Positions 33,061 to 59,426 of a stretch of 64,000 nt of DNA are shown here, piece by piece. Source of the stretch: Dryomyza anilis (taxonomy: Eukaryota; Arthropoda; Insecta; Diptera; Dryomyzidae). The notes under the pieces are model-generated. The model was not told the origin of the DNA and made no database searches. It saw only the letters and a list, made by a program, of their open reading frames with translations. Position 1 is the first letter of the stretch; each line of letters begins with the position of its first letter. The position numbers and the translations under genes were made by a program. The stretch is from assembly GCA_951804985.1 (NCBI GenBank), contig OX638133.1, positions 27,186,963-27,250,962 of the forward strand, written 5' to 3'.

Positions 33061-34362
33061 TTTTCTGATTTTGGCTCGTTTTGTTGGCTAGTGTTGTTCA
33101 ACAAGTGTTTAAAATTATTTTAAATATTAATTATTTTATTTATAATCTTACAATTATAAACATATTTAAGATTAAGTTAGATTAAACTGAGATTTTGACT
33201 TGAAGTGCGTTTTAATATATACATCGTTTTTTCATTCAATGCTGAAAATTCTATACCAATTTAGATATGTAAATTACTTCCAGGAAATCGACAATTGGCA
33301 AAGTACCTATATTTCTTACACATTTAAAATTTATTGTTCGTGTGAGAAAATGTTTAAATTTTGTGTTTAAAAATTTGTTAATCACTTTCTGAAAGATAAT
33401 GTAAATTTAATGACAAAAATAGTAGTTGATTTGTACCTAGATTACTCAAATATACCTAGTTAATAGTCACGAAACAATACTACGAAGATTTCAACGATAA
33501 AATAAACGAGAAATGAAAAAATAATATAAATACTTTTAATGCTCCTTGTGCATCCAATTACATTAATGATAAACTTTAAATTCCCACTGAGTCTCCATAA
33601 AAGGCACTTAAAATAATTCATATAAAAACAAATATACTACAAACTACGTTTACTATTACAGTTTGAAATATAGAAAATTGTTGAGAAGAGTTGCCATATA
33701 CCACAAACGAAAACATATTTTTGAGACTTATGCGGTCGATTTATAATGAAATTTATATGAAATAAGGCCAGATTAAGTTAACCCGCACTGATCATAATAG
33801 CAGAACAAATTAAATTTTAGTAATTGTTGCGATTGTATTATAGATTTTTTTTTGTTGATAAAAACGAAACTAATTAAAAATGTATGTGTAATACACAGGT
33901 GTGATTGTCTAACAATTATTTATCTAATTATTTATCTAATTATCTAATAATTGTGTGCAACAAAATATATAAAAAGTAAACATTGCGAAAGTGACACACT
34001 TAAATTTATAAACATTATCTTTAATTCTACTATGACTACTATATAAAAAATACTTACTTACAATACGTATGAAATAATTATTACTAAGTAAAGTAAAATA
34101 GCTCTTCCAACCAATATTTAGCAGAAAAACATATATATTTAGCTTTATGCAAACAAAAGTTTTATTGCATTGCAAAATATTATTATAATCACAGTCAAAC
34201 ATATTTTTGTTTTCGTTCAAACATATTTATGTGCAGAATGAATAATTTTAGACGTTCTGGCGAACATATATATGGTTAAATGTAAAAAATATTTTATTTA
34301 AATGTAAACATATTGATGTTCCCAAATAAAAAATTTACTTATTACTATAATTACAACATTAA

Positions 34363-35020
34363 TAAAAACGAGTTGGGAAAGTTAGGTCACATGGGTAAGT
34401 TCGGTCACATGGGGCGGATTTTTATAGTCGGTCGGGCCCGACTATGGAATACCCTACACCTTTGGTGGGGATATTAATGTGGGATATTTAATTGCATACC
34501 TTAATTTTAAAGTTTTTAATTATGCTGAACCTCCCCACCCTCAGAATATTATTCATATATCAGAAATTTACGTCTTACATCACCATAAATTAAAAAATGT
34601 ATATAAAAGTATAAAAAACTAAAAAAAAAAATTTTAAAATATAATTGGGCGGACCACGAAAGGCTAATATTTCATAGATTTGATTTTAATAATTTACGGA
34701 TCAAATTTCCACTATGAAAACCCGGGAAATAATGAAAAAAAAAGTGGGCGTATCACGCCCATTTTTGGACCACATATTTTTAGGTGAATTCTTATGATTA
34801 GTTTTAAATTTTATAACTATACCTTGAATACCTTTCGAGTTATTAGTTCCGAAAGAGTTATATAAAAGTGACTTGTATGGGAGGTGGGCATGTCCGTTGA
34901 CCGATTTGGCTCATTTTCAAACTCAGTTCCTACTTTTGGCTAAAATCTATTGAGTCGAAATTTCATCGCATTCTGATCAGTATTTCTCAAGTTATTCTGT
35001 ATTCGGACAGTAAGACAGCA

Positions 35021-35060
<40 letters not shown>

Positions 35061-35203
35061 GGACATGGCTAAACGGACTCGGGTAGTGATGCTGATCAAG
35101 AATATACTTTTCCATACCGGACACGCCTCCTAAGGGGCGTTAAAATATATGCACAAAGTTAATATACCCTGTACCTCATAGGTGTAGGGAATAAAAACCC
35201 TAG
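34363..35203 (-). mobile_element. mini-me-like dispersed element, inverted copy of 5966-6745
   Basis: The mirror of 5966-6745: TATAGTCGGTCGGGCCCGAC near 34426, GGGAGGTGGGCATGTCCGTT, a GACA run at 35020-35062, TGATCAAGAATATACTTTTC, and CCTCATAGGTGTAGGG at the far end. The two copies align along most of 800 bp. Confidence 0.8.
35020..35062. repeat. (GACA)n microsatellite inside the mini-me-like element
   Basis: About nine GACA units, matching the GTCY tract expected inside mini-me elements. Confidence 0.9.
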
Positions 35204-35403
35204 ACATAGTGACTACATTTAAAAAGACGCTTCTCAGCGCACCAGTTGTTGCTACTGTGGCCAGTCTCTTGTATGGTTAAAAAACGAATTTTTACGTTTG
35301 TAGCATGATAGGTCATGGATCTGATGATTGCAGTGTGCATCCAGTCTATGACGTACGGTTGCAATCCACATCTTTTTCCAAAGGCTTTCTTGCATGCGTA
35401 AAA

Positions 35404-35602
35404 ACACCCTTAACAAAAATTCAATAAAATTAATAGTTTTTACTATTGAAATTAGTCAATAAGATAAAGTATTAATTCGATCGGTAAATCCCATTAAATA
35501 CTACAAAATACTATAAAATCATTTTTCAATTCGTATTTATTTTTTGAATACTATTAAATCAATAACAGACCGATTGACAAATTTTAATAGGATTTATTGA
35601 GA
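35404..35602. mobile_element. Degenerate MITE of the CACYCAG family
   Basis: Body phrases TTAATAGTTTTTACTATTGA, AAATACTACAAAATACTATA and ACTATTAAATCAATAAC match the 56662-56892 copy. The termini are eroded. Confidence 0.65.
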
Positions 35603-35708
35603 TTGAAGCATTTTGTCCCTTTTTCATTCTTTCTTTCCTGTTTCTTTTCCAAAATAGTTTTAAAATCAAAAATTGTTTTCAGATGTTTGGCCTCGAGCGA
35701 GAGCTCTA

Positions 35709-35917
35709 CACCCAGAAAAAAATTCCCTAAAATCCCATTAAAATTGGTCAATAGGACAATTATTGATTTAATAGTATACAAAAATAAATCTTTTCATATA
35801 AACTCAATGGCAATGTCATGGTATTTTCTAGTATTTAATAGTATTTTCCGATTAAAATAATTATTTATCCTATTGACTATGTTTAATAGTAAAAAACTAT
35901 TATTTATATAGCATTTT
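35709..35917. mobile_element. MITE of the CACCCAG family, right end lost
   Basis: Left end TACACCCAGAAAAAAATTCC is intact. The body runs to TATTATTTATATAGCATTTT, where the mini-me-like element at 35918 takes over, so the TTTCTGGGTG end is missing. Confidence 0.8.
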
Positions 35918-36450
35918 TTATACCCTACACTATGAGTGAAAGGGTATATTCAGTTTGGTACGCCGTTTGTAACACCCAAAAGGAAGCATCTCCGGTATGG
36001 AAAAGTATATATATTCTTGATCAGCATGATCTCCTGAGTAGATTCATATAAAACATCTACATCTACAGATCAATTTTGCTGTATACGTGCTTAGGTAAAC
36101 TTTTTTGGTCAAATATATATTGACTTCATGCTCAAATACATGAAAATAATGTTTTCCCTCGAAATGACTTGTGGTTCAAAAAAAAAAAATTGAAATTCGG
36201 TACACCTACCCATTTGTAAATATGGGTATTAAATGAATGAATCTTCAGCGATTGAAAGTTTGTAGTTATTTTCAGGATTCGTATTCCCTGCTGACCTATA
36301 TACCACTTTGAATGGTAACCACACATATGTGTAGGGTATTTATAGTCGGCTTAGATCGACTATAATTTTGATAATCCTAACTATCATAATAACACCTACT
36401 ATAAAATGTCCCTACTTTAAAATTTGCCTTGTGATCTAACCTTCCCAACT
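35918..36450 (+). mobile_element. mini-me-like dispersed element, subfamily b
   Basis: TATACCCTACACTATGAGTG and GGTATGGAAAAGTATATATA start; TGTGTAGGGTATTTATAGTC and GCTTAGATCGACTATA end. A second copy is at 40251-40955 (ends 36310-36440 and 40845-40960 nearly identical). This copy lacks the GTCY run and the roughly 170 bp around it that the other copy keeps. Confidence 0.75.
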
Positions 36451-37325
36451 GGTTTCTGGATGTAGTTAGCCTAGTTTAAATGGGCTAAACAAAGGTATCT
36501 TTGTTTTTCTCGTGAAGAGAATTAGCTGGATTTTGGTGGGTTTAACGCCAAGACTGTCTTTCCTATTTGGAAAACTCTTTTAATGCCGTCTCCATAAGTT
36601 CGTGATCGTGAAATCTACGTGAAATTTAACTTCTTTGTTTTTGTAAGGTTTCGTTATATACTTCTGGATGATCAAATTAAATATATTCTCTTTGAATGTA
36701 TGTCAAAAAAAAGTATTATACTCTGTAATATCAGTGATTTATCATTTAATTATATCTGTTAGAAATTTAAATCAAACTATTTCAAGGTCTTAATTCATTG
36801 TAATTTCTTTATTTTCCATAATATATGCATCACAAATTATATTAGCAAATATTAGCTCAATGCGAAATTTTATTTAAGTGGCAACACTTAATATTTATGC
36901 AAATTTATTATTGTTAGGGAAGCTGCTGCCACAAATTATATGTGCTATCAAAATGCAGCAGCACTTTAGAGTGTTTATACAGTAAACGCATGCGAAATGA
37001 GGCTCAATTAAGTGCGCAATTTTATATTTAAATCGTTGACATGGCAGCACTGAAAGAGTGCTGTAGAGAGAGAGTAACGGTTGTTTTCTATAGGCTAAAA
37101 CGGTGCTTAATAGCTTTAAGCTTCAAATGATCCAAATTAATGATGACAATAATTTAAATTTAAATTTGAAATATCACTTGAATCATGAGTTCACCTTGAT
37201 TTAAATGCATTTCAAGCAATTGCAATGCAGTGAATTTATGAGTTGAATTTATAGAAGATAAAAATGAAAAAATAGGTACTGATTACAATTTAATAAAAAA
37301 AATATATATTTCTTTTTCTTTGCAG
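36451..37325. other. Non-coding sequence upstream of FLVCR exon with the start codon
   Basis: Mostly non-repetitive. The stretch 36915-37070 is less AT-rich (GAAGCTGCTGCC, AAATGCAGCAGCACTTT, CATGGCAGCACTGAAAG) and may be regulatory. If the gene starts further upstream this is intron. No exon is recognised. Confidence 0.4.
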
Positions 37326-37711
37326 CATTTCAAGCAGTACTTGATATTAGAAGCATGGCTACAAAATAAGGAGACACTAAGAGCCTTGCGGCAACATCCA
37401 CCTTTAACCGAACGAATACCTGCTACACCCACCTAAACGCAACGCATCCGTCGAGTACCTCTGCATTTAATTTATTTTTTATTTTTTTATTTGGTCTTTA
37501 TGCGCAATCAGCGACCTGAACATAAATTGAATCCTTTTTGCGAAATTACGTCGTCCTGTGGCGTCACCGCTCTGGTGCGCCGACATTAGCTGCTGGCAGC
37601 AACAAACACCTTCATCGGCAACATCTTTACCAACAACAACAACAACAACAACAATAGCAATAGCAAGAACCAAGAGTAGCTGGCTCTGCCTAATAGTAGA
37701 ACTCATCAAAA
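37326..37711 (+). promoter_or_regulatory. 5' UTR part of FLVCR coding exon 1
   Basis: A pyrimidine-rich acceptor (TTCTTTTTCTTTGCAG, AG at 37324-37325) precedes 386 bases with stops in all frames before ATG at 37712. This implies at least one upstream non-coding exon. ACAACAACAACAACAACAAC at 37632-37652 is a typical fly UTR repeat. Confidence 0.6.
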
Positions 37712-52423
<14,712 letters not shown>

Positions 52424-52699
52424 GTATGAAATAATTATCCTTTGTATATGGGACATCGTTTTTAAATTGTTTAAATTGCAATGACAAAACTGTCGCGCTT
52501 TGCTTTTGAATGATGCTTCTATTCCAAAAATATATCACTATGCTTCTTAAAATATGCTTCGTAAGTTTGCACCAAACCCTTCAATTCTTGAATTAGAAAA
52601 ATGTTCTTGCATAAATTGTCAATTATTATTATTTTTTTTTTTTTGAAAAAATTAAAATGGAACGTGCAATTAGTTAAAATAAAATGTACAAATATTTTT

Positions 52700-52705
52700 T
52701 TTATT
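52700..52705 (-). promoter_or_regulatory. AATAAA overlapping the CAP stop codon
   Basis: The end of the frame reads TAT AAA TAA followed by A, so AATAAA overlaps TAA. If it is the working signal, the 3' UTR is only 15-30 bases. The A-rich stretch just downstream has other AT-rich candidates. Confidence 0.4.
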
Positions 52706-53390
52706 TATATTTTTTAATGTCTTCCTTATTGGATCCATCAGCAAATTCGGTATAGTAATTGTTGGCATTACTGCACAAACATTCAAATTCGGAGCTCTTA
52801 GACGTATCAAAGAAATCGCATTCGGATGCGGCTGTCTCGCCAGTTTGGTACATTTTCGATTCAAGAAGATTCGTAAAATCGTAATTGCAGCTAAAATGAT
52901 TATACAGTGTACTTGAACCTTCTCGAGTACATGTGGCAAAGCCACAACCAACACGATTGACACGTTCGTTTACCATAACCGTATAGTGGCCGGTTTCATC
53001 GTTACTTTCAACTTTATCGGCGGACGCCGTTCCATCTGCCACAAGTTTATGTTCTTCGTACCACTTTCCAATGCCCATCTCTGCTGCCTTCGATGGTTTC
53101 ATTTTTCCCGTTACATAGAACAGATTTTGACCGGCACGTGGAAAACGTGACGTTGCCCGGCACTGATCATGCTTCATGTTGCAACGTTTCGAATGCTGTT
53201 GTGCAATATAGGCGAGTTCATCGTCCCAGATGAGGGCAATCATTCGTGTGGCCTTGGGAAATCCTTTTCCAGCTGCATCTACAGATACGCCACAGGCAGT
53301 TTCATTGCGTTTCTCATTATGAAATGTTACAATGGCATTTTTCATTTTTCGGGTCATCAGCATTTGTTCCTGGACCTCACCCGTTTGTTC
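52701..53390 (-). CDS. CAP gene exon 2 (CAP domain)
   Basis: Acceptor TTGTAATGCAG, first codons EQTGEVQEQ; ends KKYK and TAA. Contains the whole CAP domain. The ATG two codons upstream of the acceptor is intronic. Confidence 0.92.
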   Translation of the reverse strand, partial: EQTGEVQEQMLMTRKMKNAIVTFHNEKRNETACGVSVDAAGKGFPKATRMIALIWDDELAYIAQQHSKRCNMKHDQCRATSRFPRAGQNLFYVTGKMKPSKAAEMGIGKWYEEHKLVADGTASADKVESNDETGHYTVMVNERVNRVGCGFATCTREGSSTLYNHFSCNYDFTNLLESKMYQTGETAASECDFFDTSKSSEFECLCSNANNYYTEFADGSNKEDIKKYK

Positions 53391-53610
53391 CTGCATTACA
53401 ATTCGAATTGAATGTAAAATAAAAAAAAAAATTCAATTTATTACTTACAATTTGTTCTGGTTTACATATCATGTGTTTCTCAAAGCTTCCCGATTGTTGC
53501 CCGCAATACTTGTCCGCCTTATCGCCTGTGCAATACTCGTACCCGAAAGTTTGATGCACCAACGCAATGATAACGATTAGAATTCGTTGGATTTTTGGCT
53601 TGAAAATCAT
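52701..53610 (-). CDS. Secreted CAP/antigen-5 family protein, complete, two exons, nested in FLVCR intron 5
   Basis: Predicted 283-residue secreted cysteine-rich protein of the CAP superfamily (antigen 5/SCP), from exons 53449-53610 and 52701-53390 (162 and 690 bp, phase 0). ATG at 53610 starts a signal peptide (MIFKPKIQRILIVIIALVHQ, cleavage near TFG-YEYC). An N-terminal CysCys segment leads into the CAP domain: FHNEKRNETACG (about 77-88), IALIWDDELAYIAQQHSKRC (105-124), FPRAGQNLFYV (137-147), WYEE (164-167), TGHYTVMVNERVNRVGCGFA (187-206, CAP signature) and FSCNYDFTN (220-228). It ends in a Cys-rich tail (ECDFFDTSKSSEFECLC) that is longer than in the minimal family. Fly members are mostly haemolymph, gut or male reproductive proteins; the role here is unknown. 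The intron is 58 bp. It is transcribed opposite to FLVCR. Confidence 0.93.
53449..53610 (-). CDS. CAP gene exon 1 (signal peptide and N-terminal segment)
   Basis: 54 codons from ATG to donor GTAAGT; ends CKPEQI. Cysteines at 27, 36 and 49. Confidence 0.9.
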
Positions 53611-53865
53611 TTCGAATATATTACAGTGAAATATTGAAACTAAATTAAAAACTCATTTGGATTGAAAATTATTTGAAAAGCTGCAAAGTGTTTGCACTCA
53701 TAAAAAAAAGTGTTTTTAAATTGTGGAAAAATCAGTATGGAAATCAGGGGAAAATTTTAATAGTTGCTCTAATGAAGTTAAATATAACATATACATACAG
53801 GGAGTTTGTTTCTTCGATGTAAATAATTCATGGGTCATTCTTTGACTCAAAAAAAAAATAAGAAA

Positions 53866-54081
53866 ATGTAATATAAAAATATGTCTAATTTTGCACCACG
53901 TTTAAAATACAGGGTGTTTAAGAGATGCATTTTACTGAAATAATCTAGTCAAGAAAATTTGTTAAAAGCAATAATCTGTTGATGAATGAATAAACATTTT
54001 TAACTCATGTTTTAGAAAATTAAATTACCTTTCCAATGTTATATCACATCTTCGAATCCCATGATTCCTTCCTTGTTTAAA
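53866..54081. repeat. 215-bp direct repeat, copy 1 (upstream of CAP gene)
   Basis: From AAAATGTAATATAAAAATA through CAATAATCTGTTGATGAATG to TTCCTTCCTTGTTTAAAAT, nearly identical to 58695-58910. Lies about 255 bp upstream of the CAP start. Confidence 0.85.
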
Positions 54082-55057
54082 ATTTACGTAAAGTTGAAAT
54101 TTACAAAAATAAAAATTCAAATTTTTACTTTGCCATTAAATTTCTCAAAATTTCGTTATTAATCACCCCATTTTTTCTAATTTATAATGACAGACCAGTT
54201 TATTCACAGTAATTTCTAACTAATTACAGTAATTCTAAACTGATAAGTTATCCTGCATAAATAATTAAATAGTGGCCGGTCTTGTGCACGACCTTTCGTT
54301 ATACGTTGGTCGTTTACCCACACATATTTCAAAAAATCAAAATAAAAGCAAAAATAAAACAAGAATATAGTTTCTGCAATATGTAGAGAACGAATTTCTT
54401 ACTACATGGTGTAGCAAAATTAAGTGAAATAAATACAAATGTATTTAAAAACAAACAAAATGTAGTAAGTAGATCTACATTTTTTCAAAACAAAGACATA
54501 AATATAGTATCATGTACTACATTCATTTTGTCAATGTAATTTTAAAAAATAGCCAGGTTCTATTCAATCTTGGTACTCGGTAACCTGATCATCCAGATGT
54601 CTAATATTTGGCACAATTTATAAGACTCATGGATAGTCACAAACAAAAAATTAGGTTGCCTTTCTGACATGGAAAGCCCCATTATAAATGATCCTCCATT
54701 GAGAGAGACCAAGCCAACATTGGTCTGTCAGCAATTTGAAAAATTGTCTCAACGAGTACAGCCATCCATCACTTAATTCAATCTCGTCGGCTCTTTCTAT
54801 ATTTCACCCCCTTTTTTCCGAACCACTTAACCTGCTTCTCTTGCTCTTTTGATCTGTTAAAGCACCCTTGCCAAGCAATTTATTCAATTGAAGTAGGTGC
54901 GAAAATTGTCGGCTTCCCATGGCTTTTAAGTGGCAATATCAACGCATATGACTTGGCTGGCATTACACATGGAATGGTATGGCGCTGTTGTGCAACATTT
55001 CGTTAAATCATAAATTTATATTAATAATTGTCAGGGGTTGCCAGAAGTGAATACATA
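54082..55057. other. FLVCR intron 5, no exon recognised
   Basis: Unique AT-rich sequence; 54660-55010 is less AT-rich (CCAAGCCAACATTGGTCTG, CATGGCTTTTAAGTGGC). Searched by eye for the next FLVCR exon without success. Confidence 0.4.
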
Positions 55058-56113
55058 CACTCAGAAGAAAATGTACCATTAAGTAGTTTATGGTACGACC
55101 ATTGATCTTATGGTTCATGTATTAATAGTTTTTTCTTTTTTAATCAAAAGTTTTCTAATACAATAGTATTTGAAAAATTCAGTACCATACATTTAAATTT
55201 GTCAATATTATTATTTTAAATAAAATAAATACTGTTGTTTTAATGGTTTCCTCCTATAATAATAAACGTGGTGTAAAAAAACATTAAAAAAAATACAAAC
55301 ATGCTCGTTTTGTATGTCATTCTGCGTGTTTACTCAACATGGTCGCATGTTTTTTTTGTAATGATCCACATTATTAAACGCGACATTGGTAAGGACTCAA
55401 TGTATTTAATGTAAATAAATTATATTTATTTATATTTTTATTTATTACAGAAAATAAATAATACATCGAACTTCTATTTTCGCAACGGACTCAAAAACAA
55501 CTGCAGACTCAAGTACTACAATCAATTATTGGAAACCAAAGCAAAAATTAAATGTGTTACACCCAGAAAAAAATACTGTATAAATAATAGTTTTTTACTA
55601 TTAAAAATAGTCAATAGTATAAATTACTATTTTAATCGGAAAATACCATTAAATACGAGGAAATACCATGACATTGCCATTGAGTTTATATGAAAAGTTT
55701 TATTTTTTGTATGCTATTAAATCACTAAGTGTCCTATTGACCAATTTTAATGGGATTTGAGGGAATTTTTTTCTGGGTGTATAATCTTTGTAAAAGTGAA
55801 TATCAATTTCTACATTTAAATAAAATAATATATACAATAAATTAATTAAAATACATTTTTGTTTTAATAAATTATTAGGAAAATGTAATTCAACATACCA
55901 TAAAATTAATAATACGTATCATTAAATTTGTATAGGTCTTTCTTATTGTATTTAAAATATCACATTATAATATTTATGGTACAACCACACATTGTATTAA
56001 CAGTTTCAATATTACTGAACAAATGGGACGCATCCTATTGACCAATTTTAATGGTATAAATTATTGTTTTTCTATTGAAATACTATCAATTTATCATGAT
56101 TTTTTTTTGGGTG
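55058..56113. mobile_element. Older CACYCAG-family element with nested younger copy
   Basis: Ends CACTCAGAAGAAAATGTACC and ATTTTTTTTTGGGTG, with TA at 55056-55057 and 56114-56115. Inside it lies the intact MITE 55560-55779. The remaining 830 bp is longer than usual for the family, so the outer element may be a larger relative. No transposase frame. Confidence 0.5.
55560..55779. mobile_element. MITE of the CACCCAG subfamily
   Basis: CACCCAGAAAAAAATACTGT start and AATTTTTTTCTGGGTG end, TA at 55558-55559 and 55780-55781. 220 bp. Confidence 0.92.
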
Positions 56114-56661
56114 TACCTGTAACTTTTTTTTTGGTAATTAAACTATGTAATATAACTATTCCAAATGAAAGAAAAAAAGTAAATTTGTTTTGTACTTCCA
56201 CGATTAAATATCAAAATTGGAAACCAGTATTGCGATATATTTGTCAATTTGTTGAAAACACTGAAATCAATTTTCGAATTTAATCAAGATATGTATTCCA
56301 TGCGACAATTAAAAAAAAAAAAGTTCACCTGATTCTCGCATGCGACAATCCAAAGAAAAAGTTCTCATGATTCTCCCACGAAATACAAATGTCCTCCTTG
56401 AGTTCTGTGATGATTTTCAGAATCGATAATTCTACCTTTTTATATTTTCAATGGACCATTTTTCACTCGAAATAATTTTCAACAGATAGGAGGAGCTTAC
56501 GTAGCTAAATCGAAATTTTCGTGCGACAAATATCGATTTTTCAAATTTCTCGCAGTACTCAAGATAGCTATTTAATGCGAGAATCAGGTGAGTATTTTCT
56601 AAATGATCGCATACAAATATATCGAATGAATAAAAATAATTTGGGCCCAAGAGTATAAACT

Positions 56662-56892
56662 CACTCAGAAAAAACATACCATAAAATTAATAGTTTTTAC
56701 TATTAAAATTAGTCAATAGGATATTTGTCTGATAAACTATTAACTCAATCGATGAATCCTATTAAATACTACAAAATACTATAAAATTTATTTGAGTTTT
56801 TATGAAAAATATTTATTTATTTGTATACTATTAAATCAATAACTGTCCTATTGACAAATTTTAATGGAATTTTATGATTTTTTTTCTGGGTG
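56662..56892. mobile_element. MITE of the CACYCAG family, subfamily B
   Basis: CACTCAGAAAAAACATACCA start, GATTTTTTTTCTGGGTG end. Body with TTAATAGTTTTTACTATTAA and AAATACTACAAAATACTATA as in the eroded copy at 35404. Confidence 0.85.
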
Positions 56893-57289
56893 CTGTTATA
56901 TTTCCTACTTCCACACTATGTCTATTCGAATTTGACGGTTTTCCAAGATTATGGCGAAACATTGATTCCAAAATCATTGTCAAATTTTATGCCTTTTAAA
57001 ACTATATCATATTTTTTTATAAAATTTGCTAATCTATGATTTCAAATGATTTCTTACAATTATTTATCGATATAATTATTTTTATGTTGTTAAATAAATC
57101 ACGATTTACTTTCAAATACCATATCGAATAATACGACATATTGAAAACTAATCAAATAGGGGAATAAAATGAAACAAATGTTAACATTATTTAAATTATT
57201 CCGATTATTTATCGTTATTTATCGAATTATGGAACAGCAAAAAGAAATTAGATCGAAATAAAATTACGATATCGTCACTTTCATGCCAA

Positions 57290-57550
57290 TCCAACTAGAC
57301 AAATTATGTCTAAAAGATGTCTTTAAGATATCTTTTAAATAGTATTGTTGTCCTAAGGTTGTCCTAAATGTTACGAAAAAGATATTTCTTTTTGTAATAC
57401 CAATGATTGCCCGGAAAATACCTTTTTGGGTTGTCTTAATAATGTCCAAATGATATACACAAATATGTCTTAAATTTATTGTGTAAAAGTTGTATTTTTA
57501 GCAACTGAAAGGCAACCGCTTTAAGTCACCAAAAAGTATACCAAAAGGCT
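57290..57550. repeat. Dispersed repeat shared with 50987-51245
   Basis: AACTAGACAAATTATGTCTA, AGATATCTTTTAAATAGTA, TACCAATGATTGCCCGGAAA and GTATACCAAAAGGCTT. Imperfect AGACA/TGTCT-rich palindromic structure. Between 57551 and 58370 no gene is seen. Confidence 0.65.
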
Positions 57551-58369
57551 TGGTGGGACCATTTTTTAAAATGTTGCGAAATCAATTTTTATAGTTTGAA
57601 GTGTTGTAAAAATTTGTAAAACTTATTTTTTTTATATGTTTTTTTTATTATTTTGGTTTATTAATCAAGTATCATAAATTAATTATATATCTTTCGATTT
57701 GGACAACCTACTGATTTATAAATACCGATTTTGTGTGTCTATATCCTGACCAAAAGTCAAATATTTTAGTGTTTTATCTATAACTGTTTATGGTTATAAT
57801 ATAAAATAGTGTTGTAAGGTTGTATCGTGTAACCATCGATTGATATAAATTTTTAAAAATAATTTCAAGATTTAAAATGGAATTATAATGGAATTTTAAT
57901 AACATTTGCGTTCAAGTAATGTCAGTGTCCACAAGGTTTAGGTCAATTTCATTATTATAAAAGCAACTATTTTCGTTTCTTTGTTAATAAATGTTAGAAC
58001 TCATGATTGCGACTCGTTTCCGAAGCTGGAATTTCCTTTTTTTATTTATTTTCGTAGACTCATTAACGAAAACTATTTTGTTTATATTGAAATTGAATAT
58101 GAAAATAGTATACGACAAATTAATATAGAGTACCCAGTAGGAGAAACTGACAGAATATAAAATGCAATGGAAAATAATGAAGGAATCGAAATGATGAAGA
58201 ATAAAAAAAAAATATATTAATGCGATGGTGCCGTGTCGACCATGATGCGAAGGCCATAATATTAAATAGAGAGATAGAGATAGCTAAAGAATTTTATTTT
58301 TTATTTTTTCTTTTAAATTTAAACCAATCAGAAAGCCCCATTCTGTCGTCAAGAGCTTCTAGAACGCTT

Positions 58370-58600
58370 CGATTTTGAAATAATTCTCGTAACAAGGAAC
58401 CTTCATTATCTCGGTTCGATATCGGCTGACCGTTTTGGTAGGAATTTTCCTATATTATCATTGCGAGAAATGGCATCGATATCGGAAAAATTCTTCGTCA
58501 TTTCGCAACATTTTCGTTGCAATATCAAAACAGTTTGGTATACTTGGTAGCAGGGACCCGTAATAGTAACCAAATAAAAATAATTCTGCGCTAAAACAAC
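58370..58600. repeat. CGATATCGG-rich segment resembling 18590-19500
   Basis: AACGCTTCGATTTTGAAATA, TCGGTTCGATATCGGCTGAC and GGCATCGATATCGG are similar in style to 18.6-19.5 kb, but no long alignment is clear by eye. Confidence 0.35.
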
Positions 58601-58604
58601 TTTT

Positions 58605-59200
58605 CTCAAAGATAATTCTTCCTCGGAATGGTTTTTTCATACAATTCTTCTCCGTAGAGTTTTAGCGTAAGTAGAAGTTTTAGTGTATATAAAATATAAG
58701 AAAATGTAAATATTTCTAATTTTGCACCCCGTTTAAAATACAGGATGTTTAAGAGATGCATTTGGTAATCTAGTCAAGAAAATTGGTTAAAAGCAATAAT
58801 CTGTTGATGAATGAATAAACATTTTTAACTCATGTTTTAGAAAATTAAATTACCTTTCCAATGTTATATCACATCTTCGAATCCCATGATTTCTTCCTTG
58901 TTTAAAATTCTTCTCCGTAGAGTTTTAGCGTAATTAGAAGTTTTAGTGTGGTGAGTTTTAATAAGATGAGTTTTATTATGGTGAGTTTCGGTGTGGTGAA
59001 TTTTGGCGTGGTGAATTTGGGATGGTTGGTATACCCTGTTTCGAAATGATCTTGATATTTCTAAAATTTTTGGGTTATATGGAAAGTGCTACGCCCAGTC
59101 CACCAATCTTACAAAGATATAGCCTATACTCTCCCCAGATCCAACATGTATCAAAAAAAAAATTTGATTCGGTTCAGTCGTTTTAACGTCTATTCGAAAA
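58605..59200. mobile_element. Helitron-like satellite remnant with inserted 215-bp repeat
   Basis: CTTCTCCGTAGAGTTTTAGCG occurs at 58649-58669 and again at 58914-58934, on both sides of the 215-bp repeat (58695-58910). After it come GTGGTGAGTTTTAATA-type units to 59025, then a diverged conserved block (AGTCCACCAATCTTACAAAG, TATAGCCTATACTCTCC) to 59200. Confidence 0.6.
58695..58910. repeat. 215-bp direct repeat, copy 2
   Basis: Nearly identical to 53866-54081; differs by a few substitutions and small deletions (for example GCATTTGGTAATCTAG versus GCATTTTACTGAAATAATCTAG). Confidence 0.85.
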
Positions 59201-59426
59201 AATGTAATAACCCAATATGCCACTGGGTAAGCGTAATTGCTTTCATAATTGTTTTTAAGGCTATTTTTAGCGCTTAATCTGTATTTGAAAATGATTTGAT
59301 AATAACATTAACAAAAAAGGGCAGAGAAAATTAAGAACAATCTTATTGTGCTCGGGCTTGAAGTCTACGATATTGGCTGGATGACATAGAACGGGATTTA
59401 AAAAATGCCCTTTTTGTTGTCCTATA

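Noticed and set aside
37479..37709. 76-codon minus-strand frame with Val/Ala run
   Set aside because: Antisense of the ACAACA-rich 5' UTR of FLVCR.
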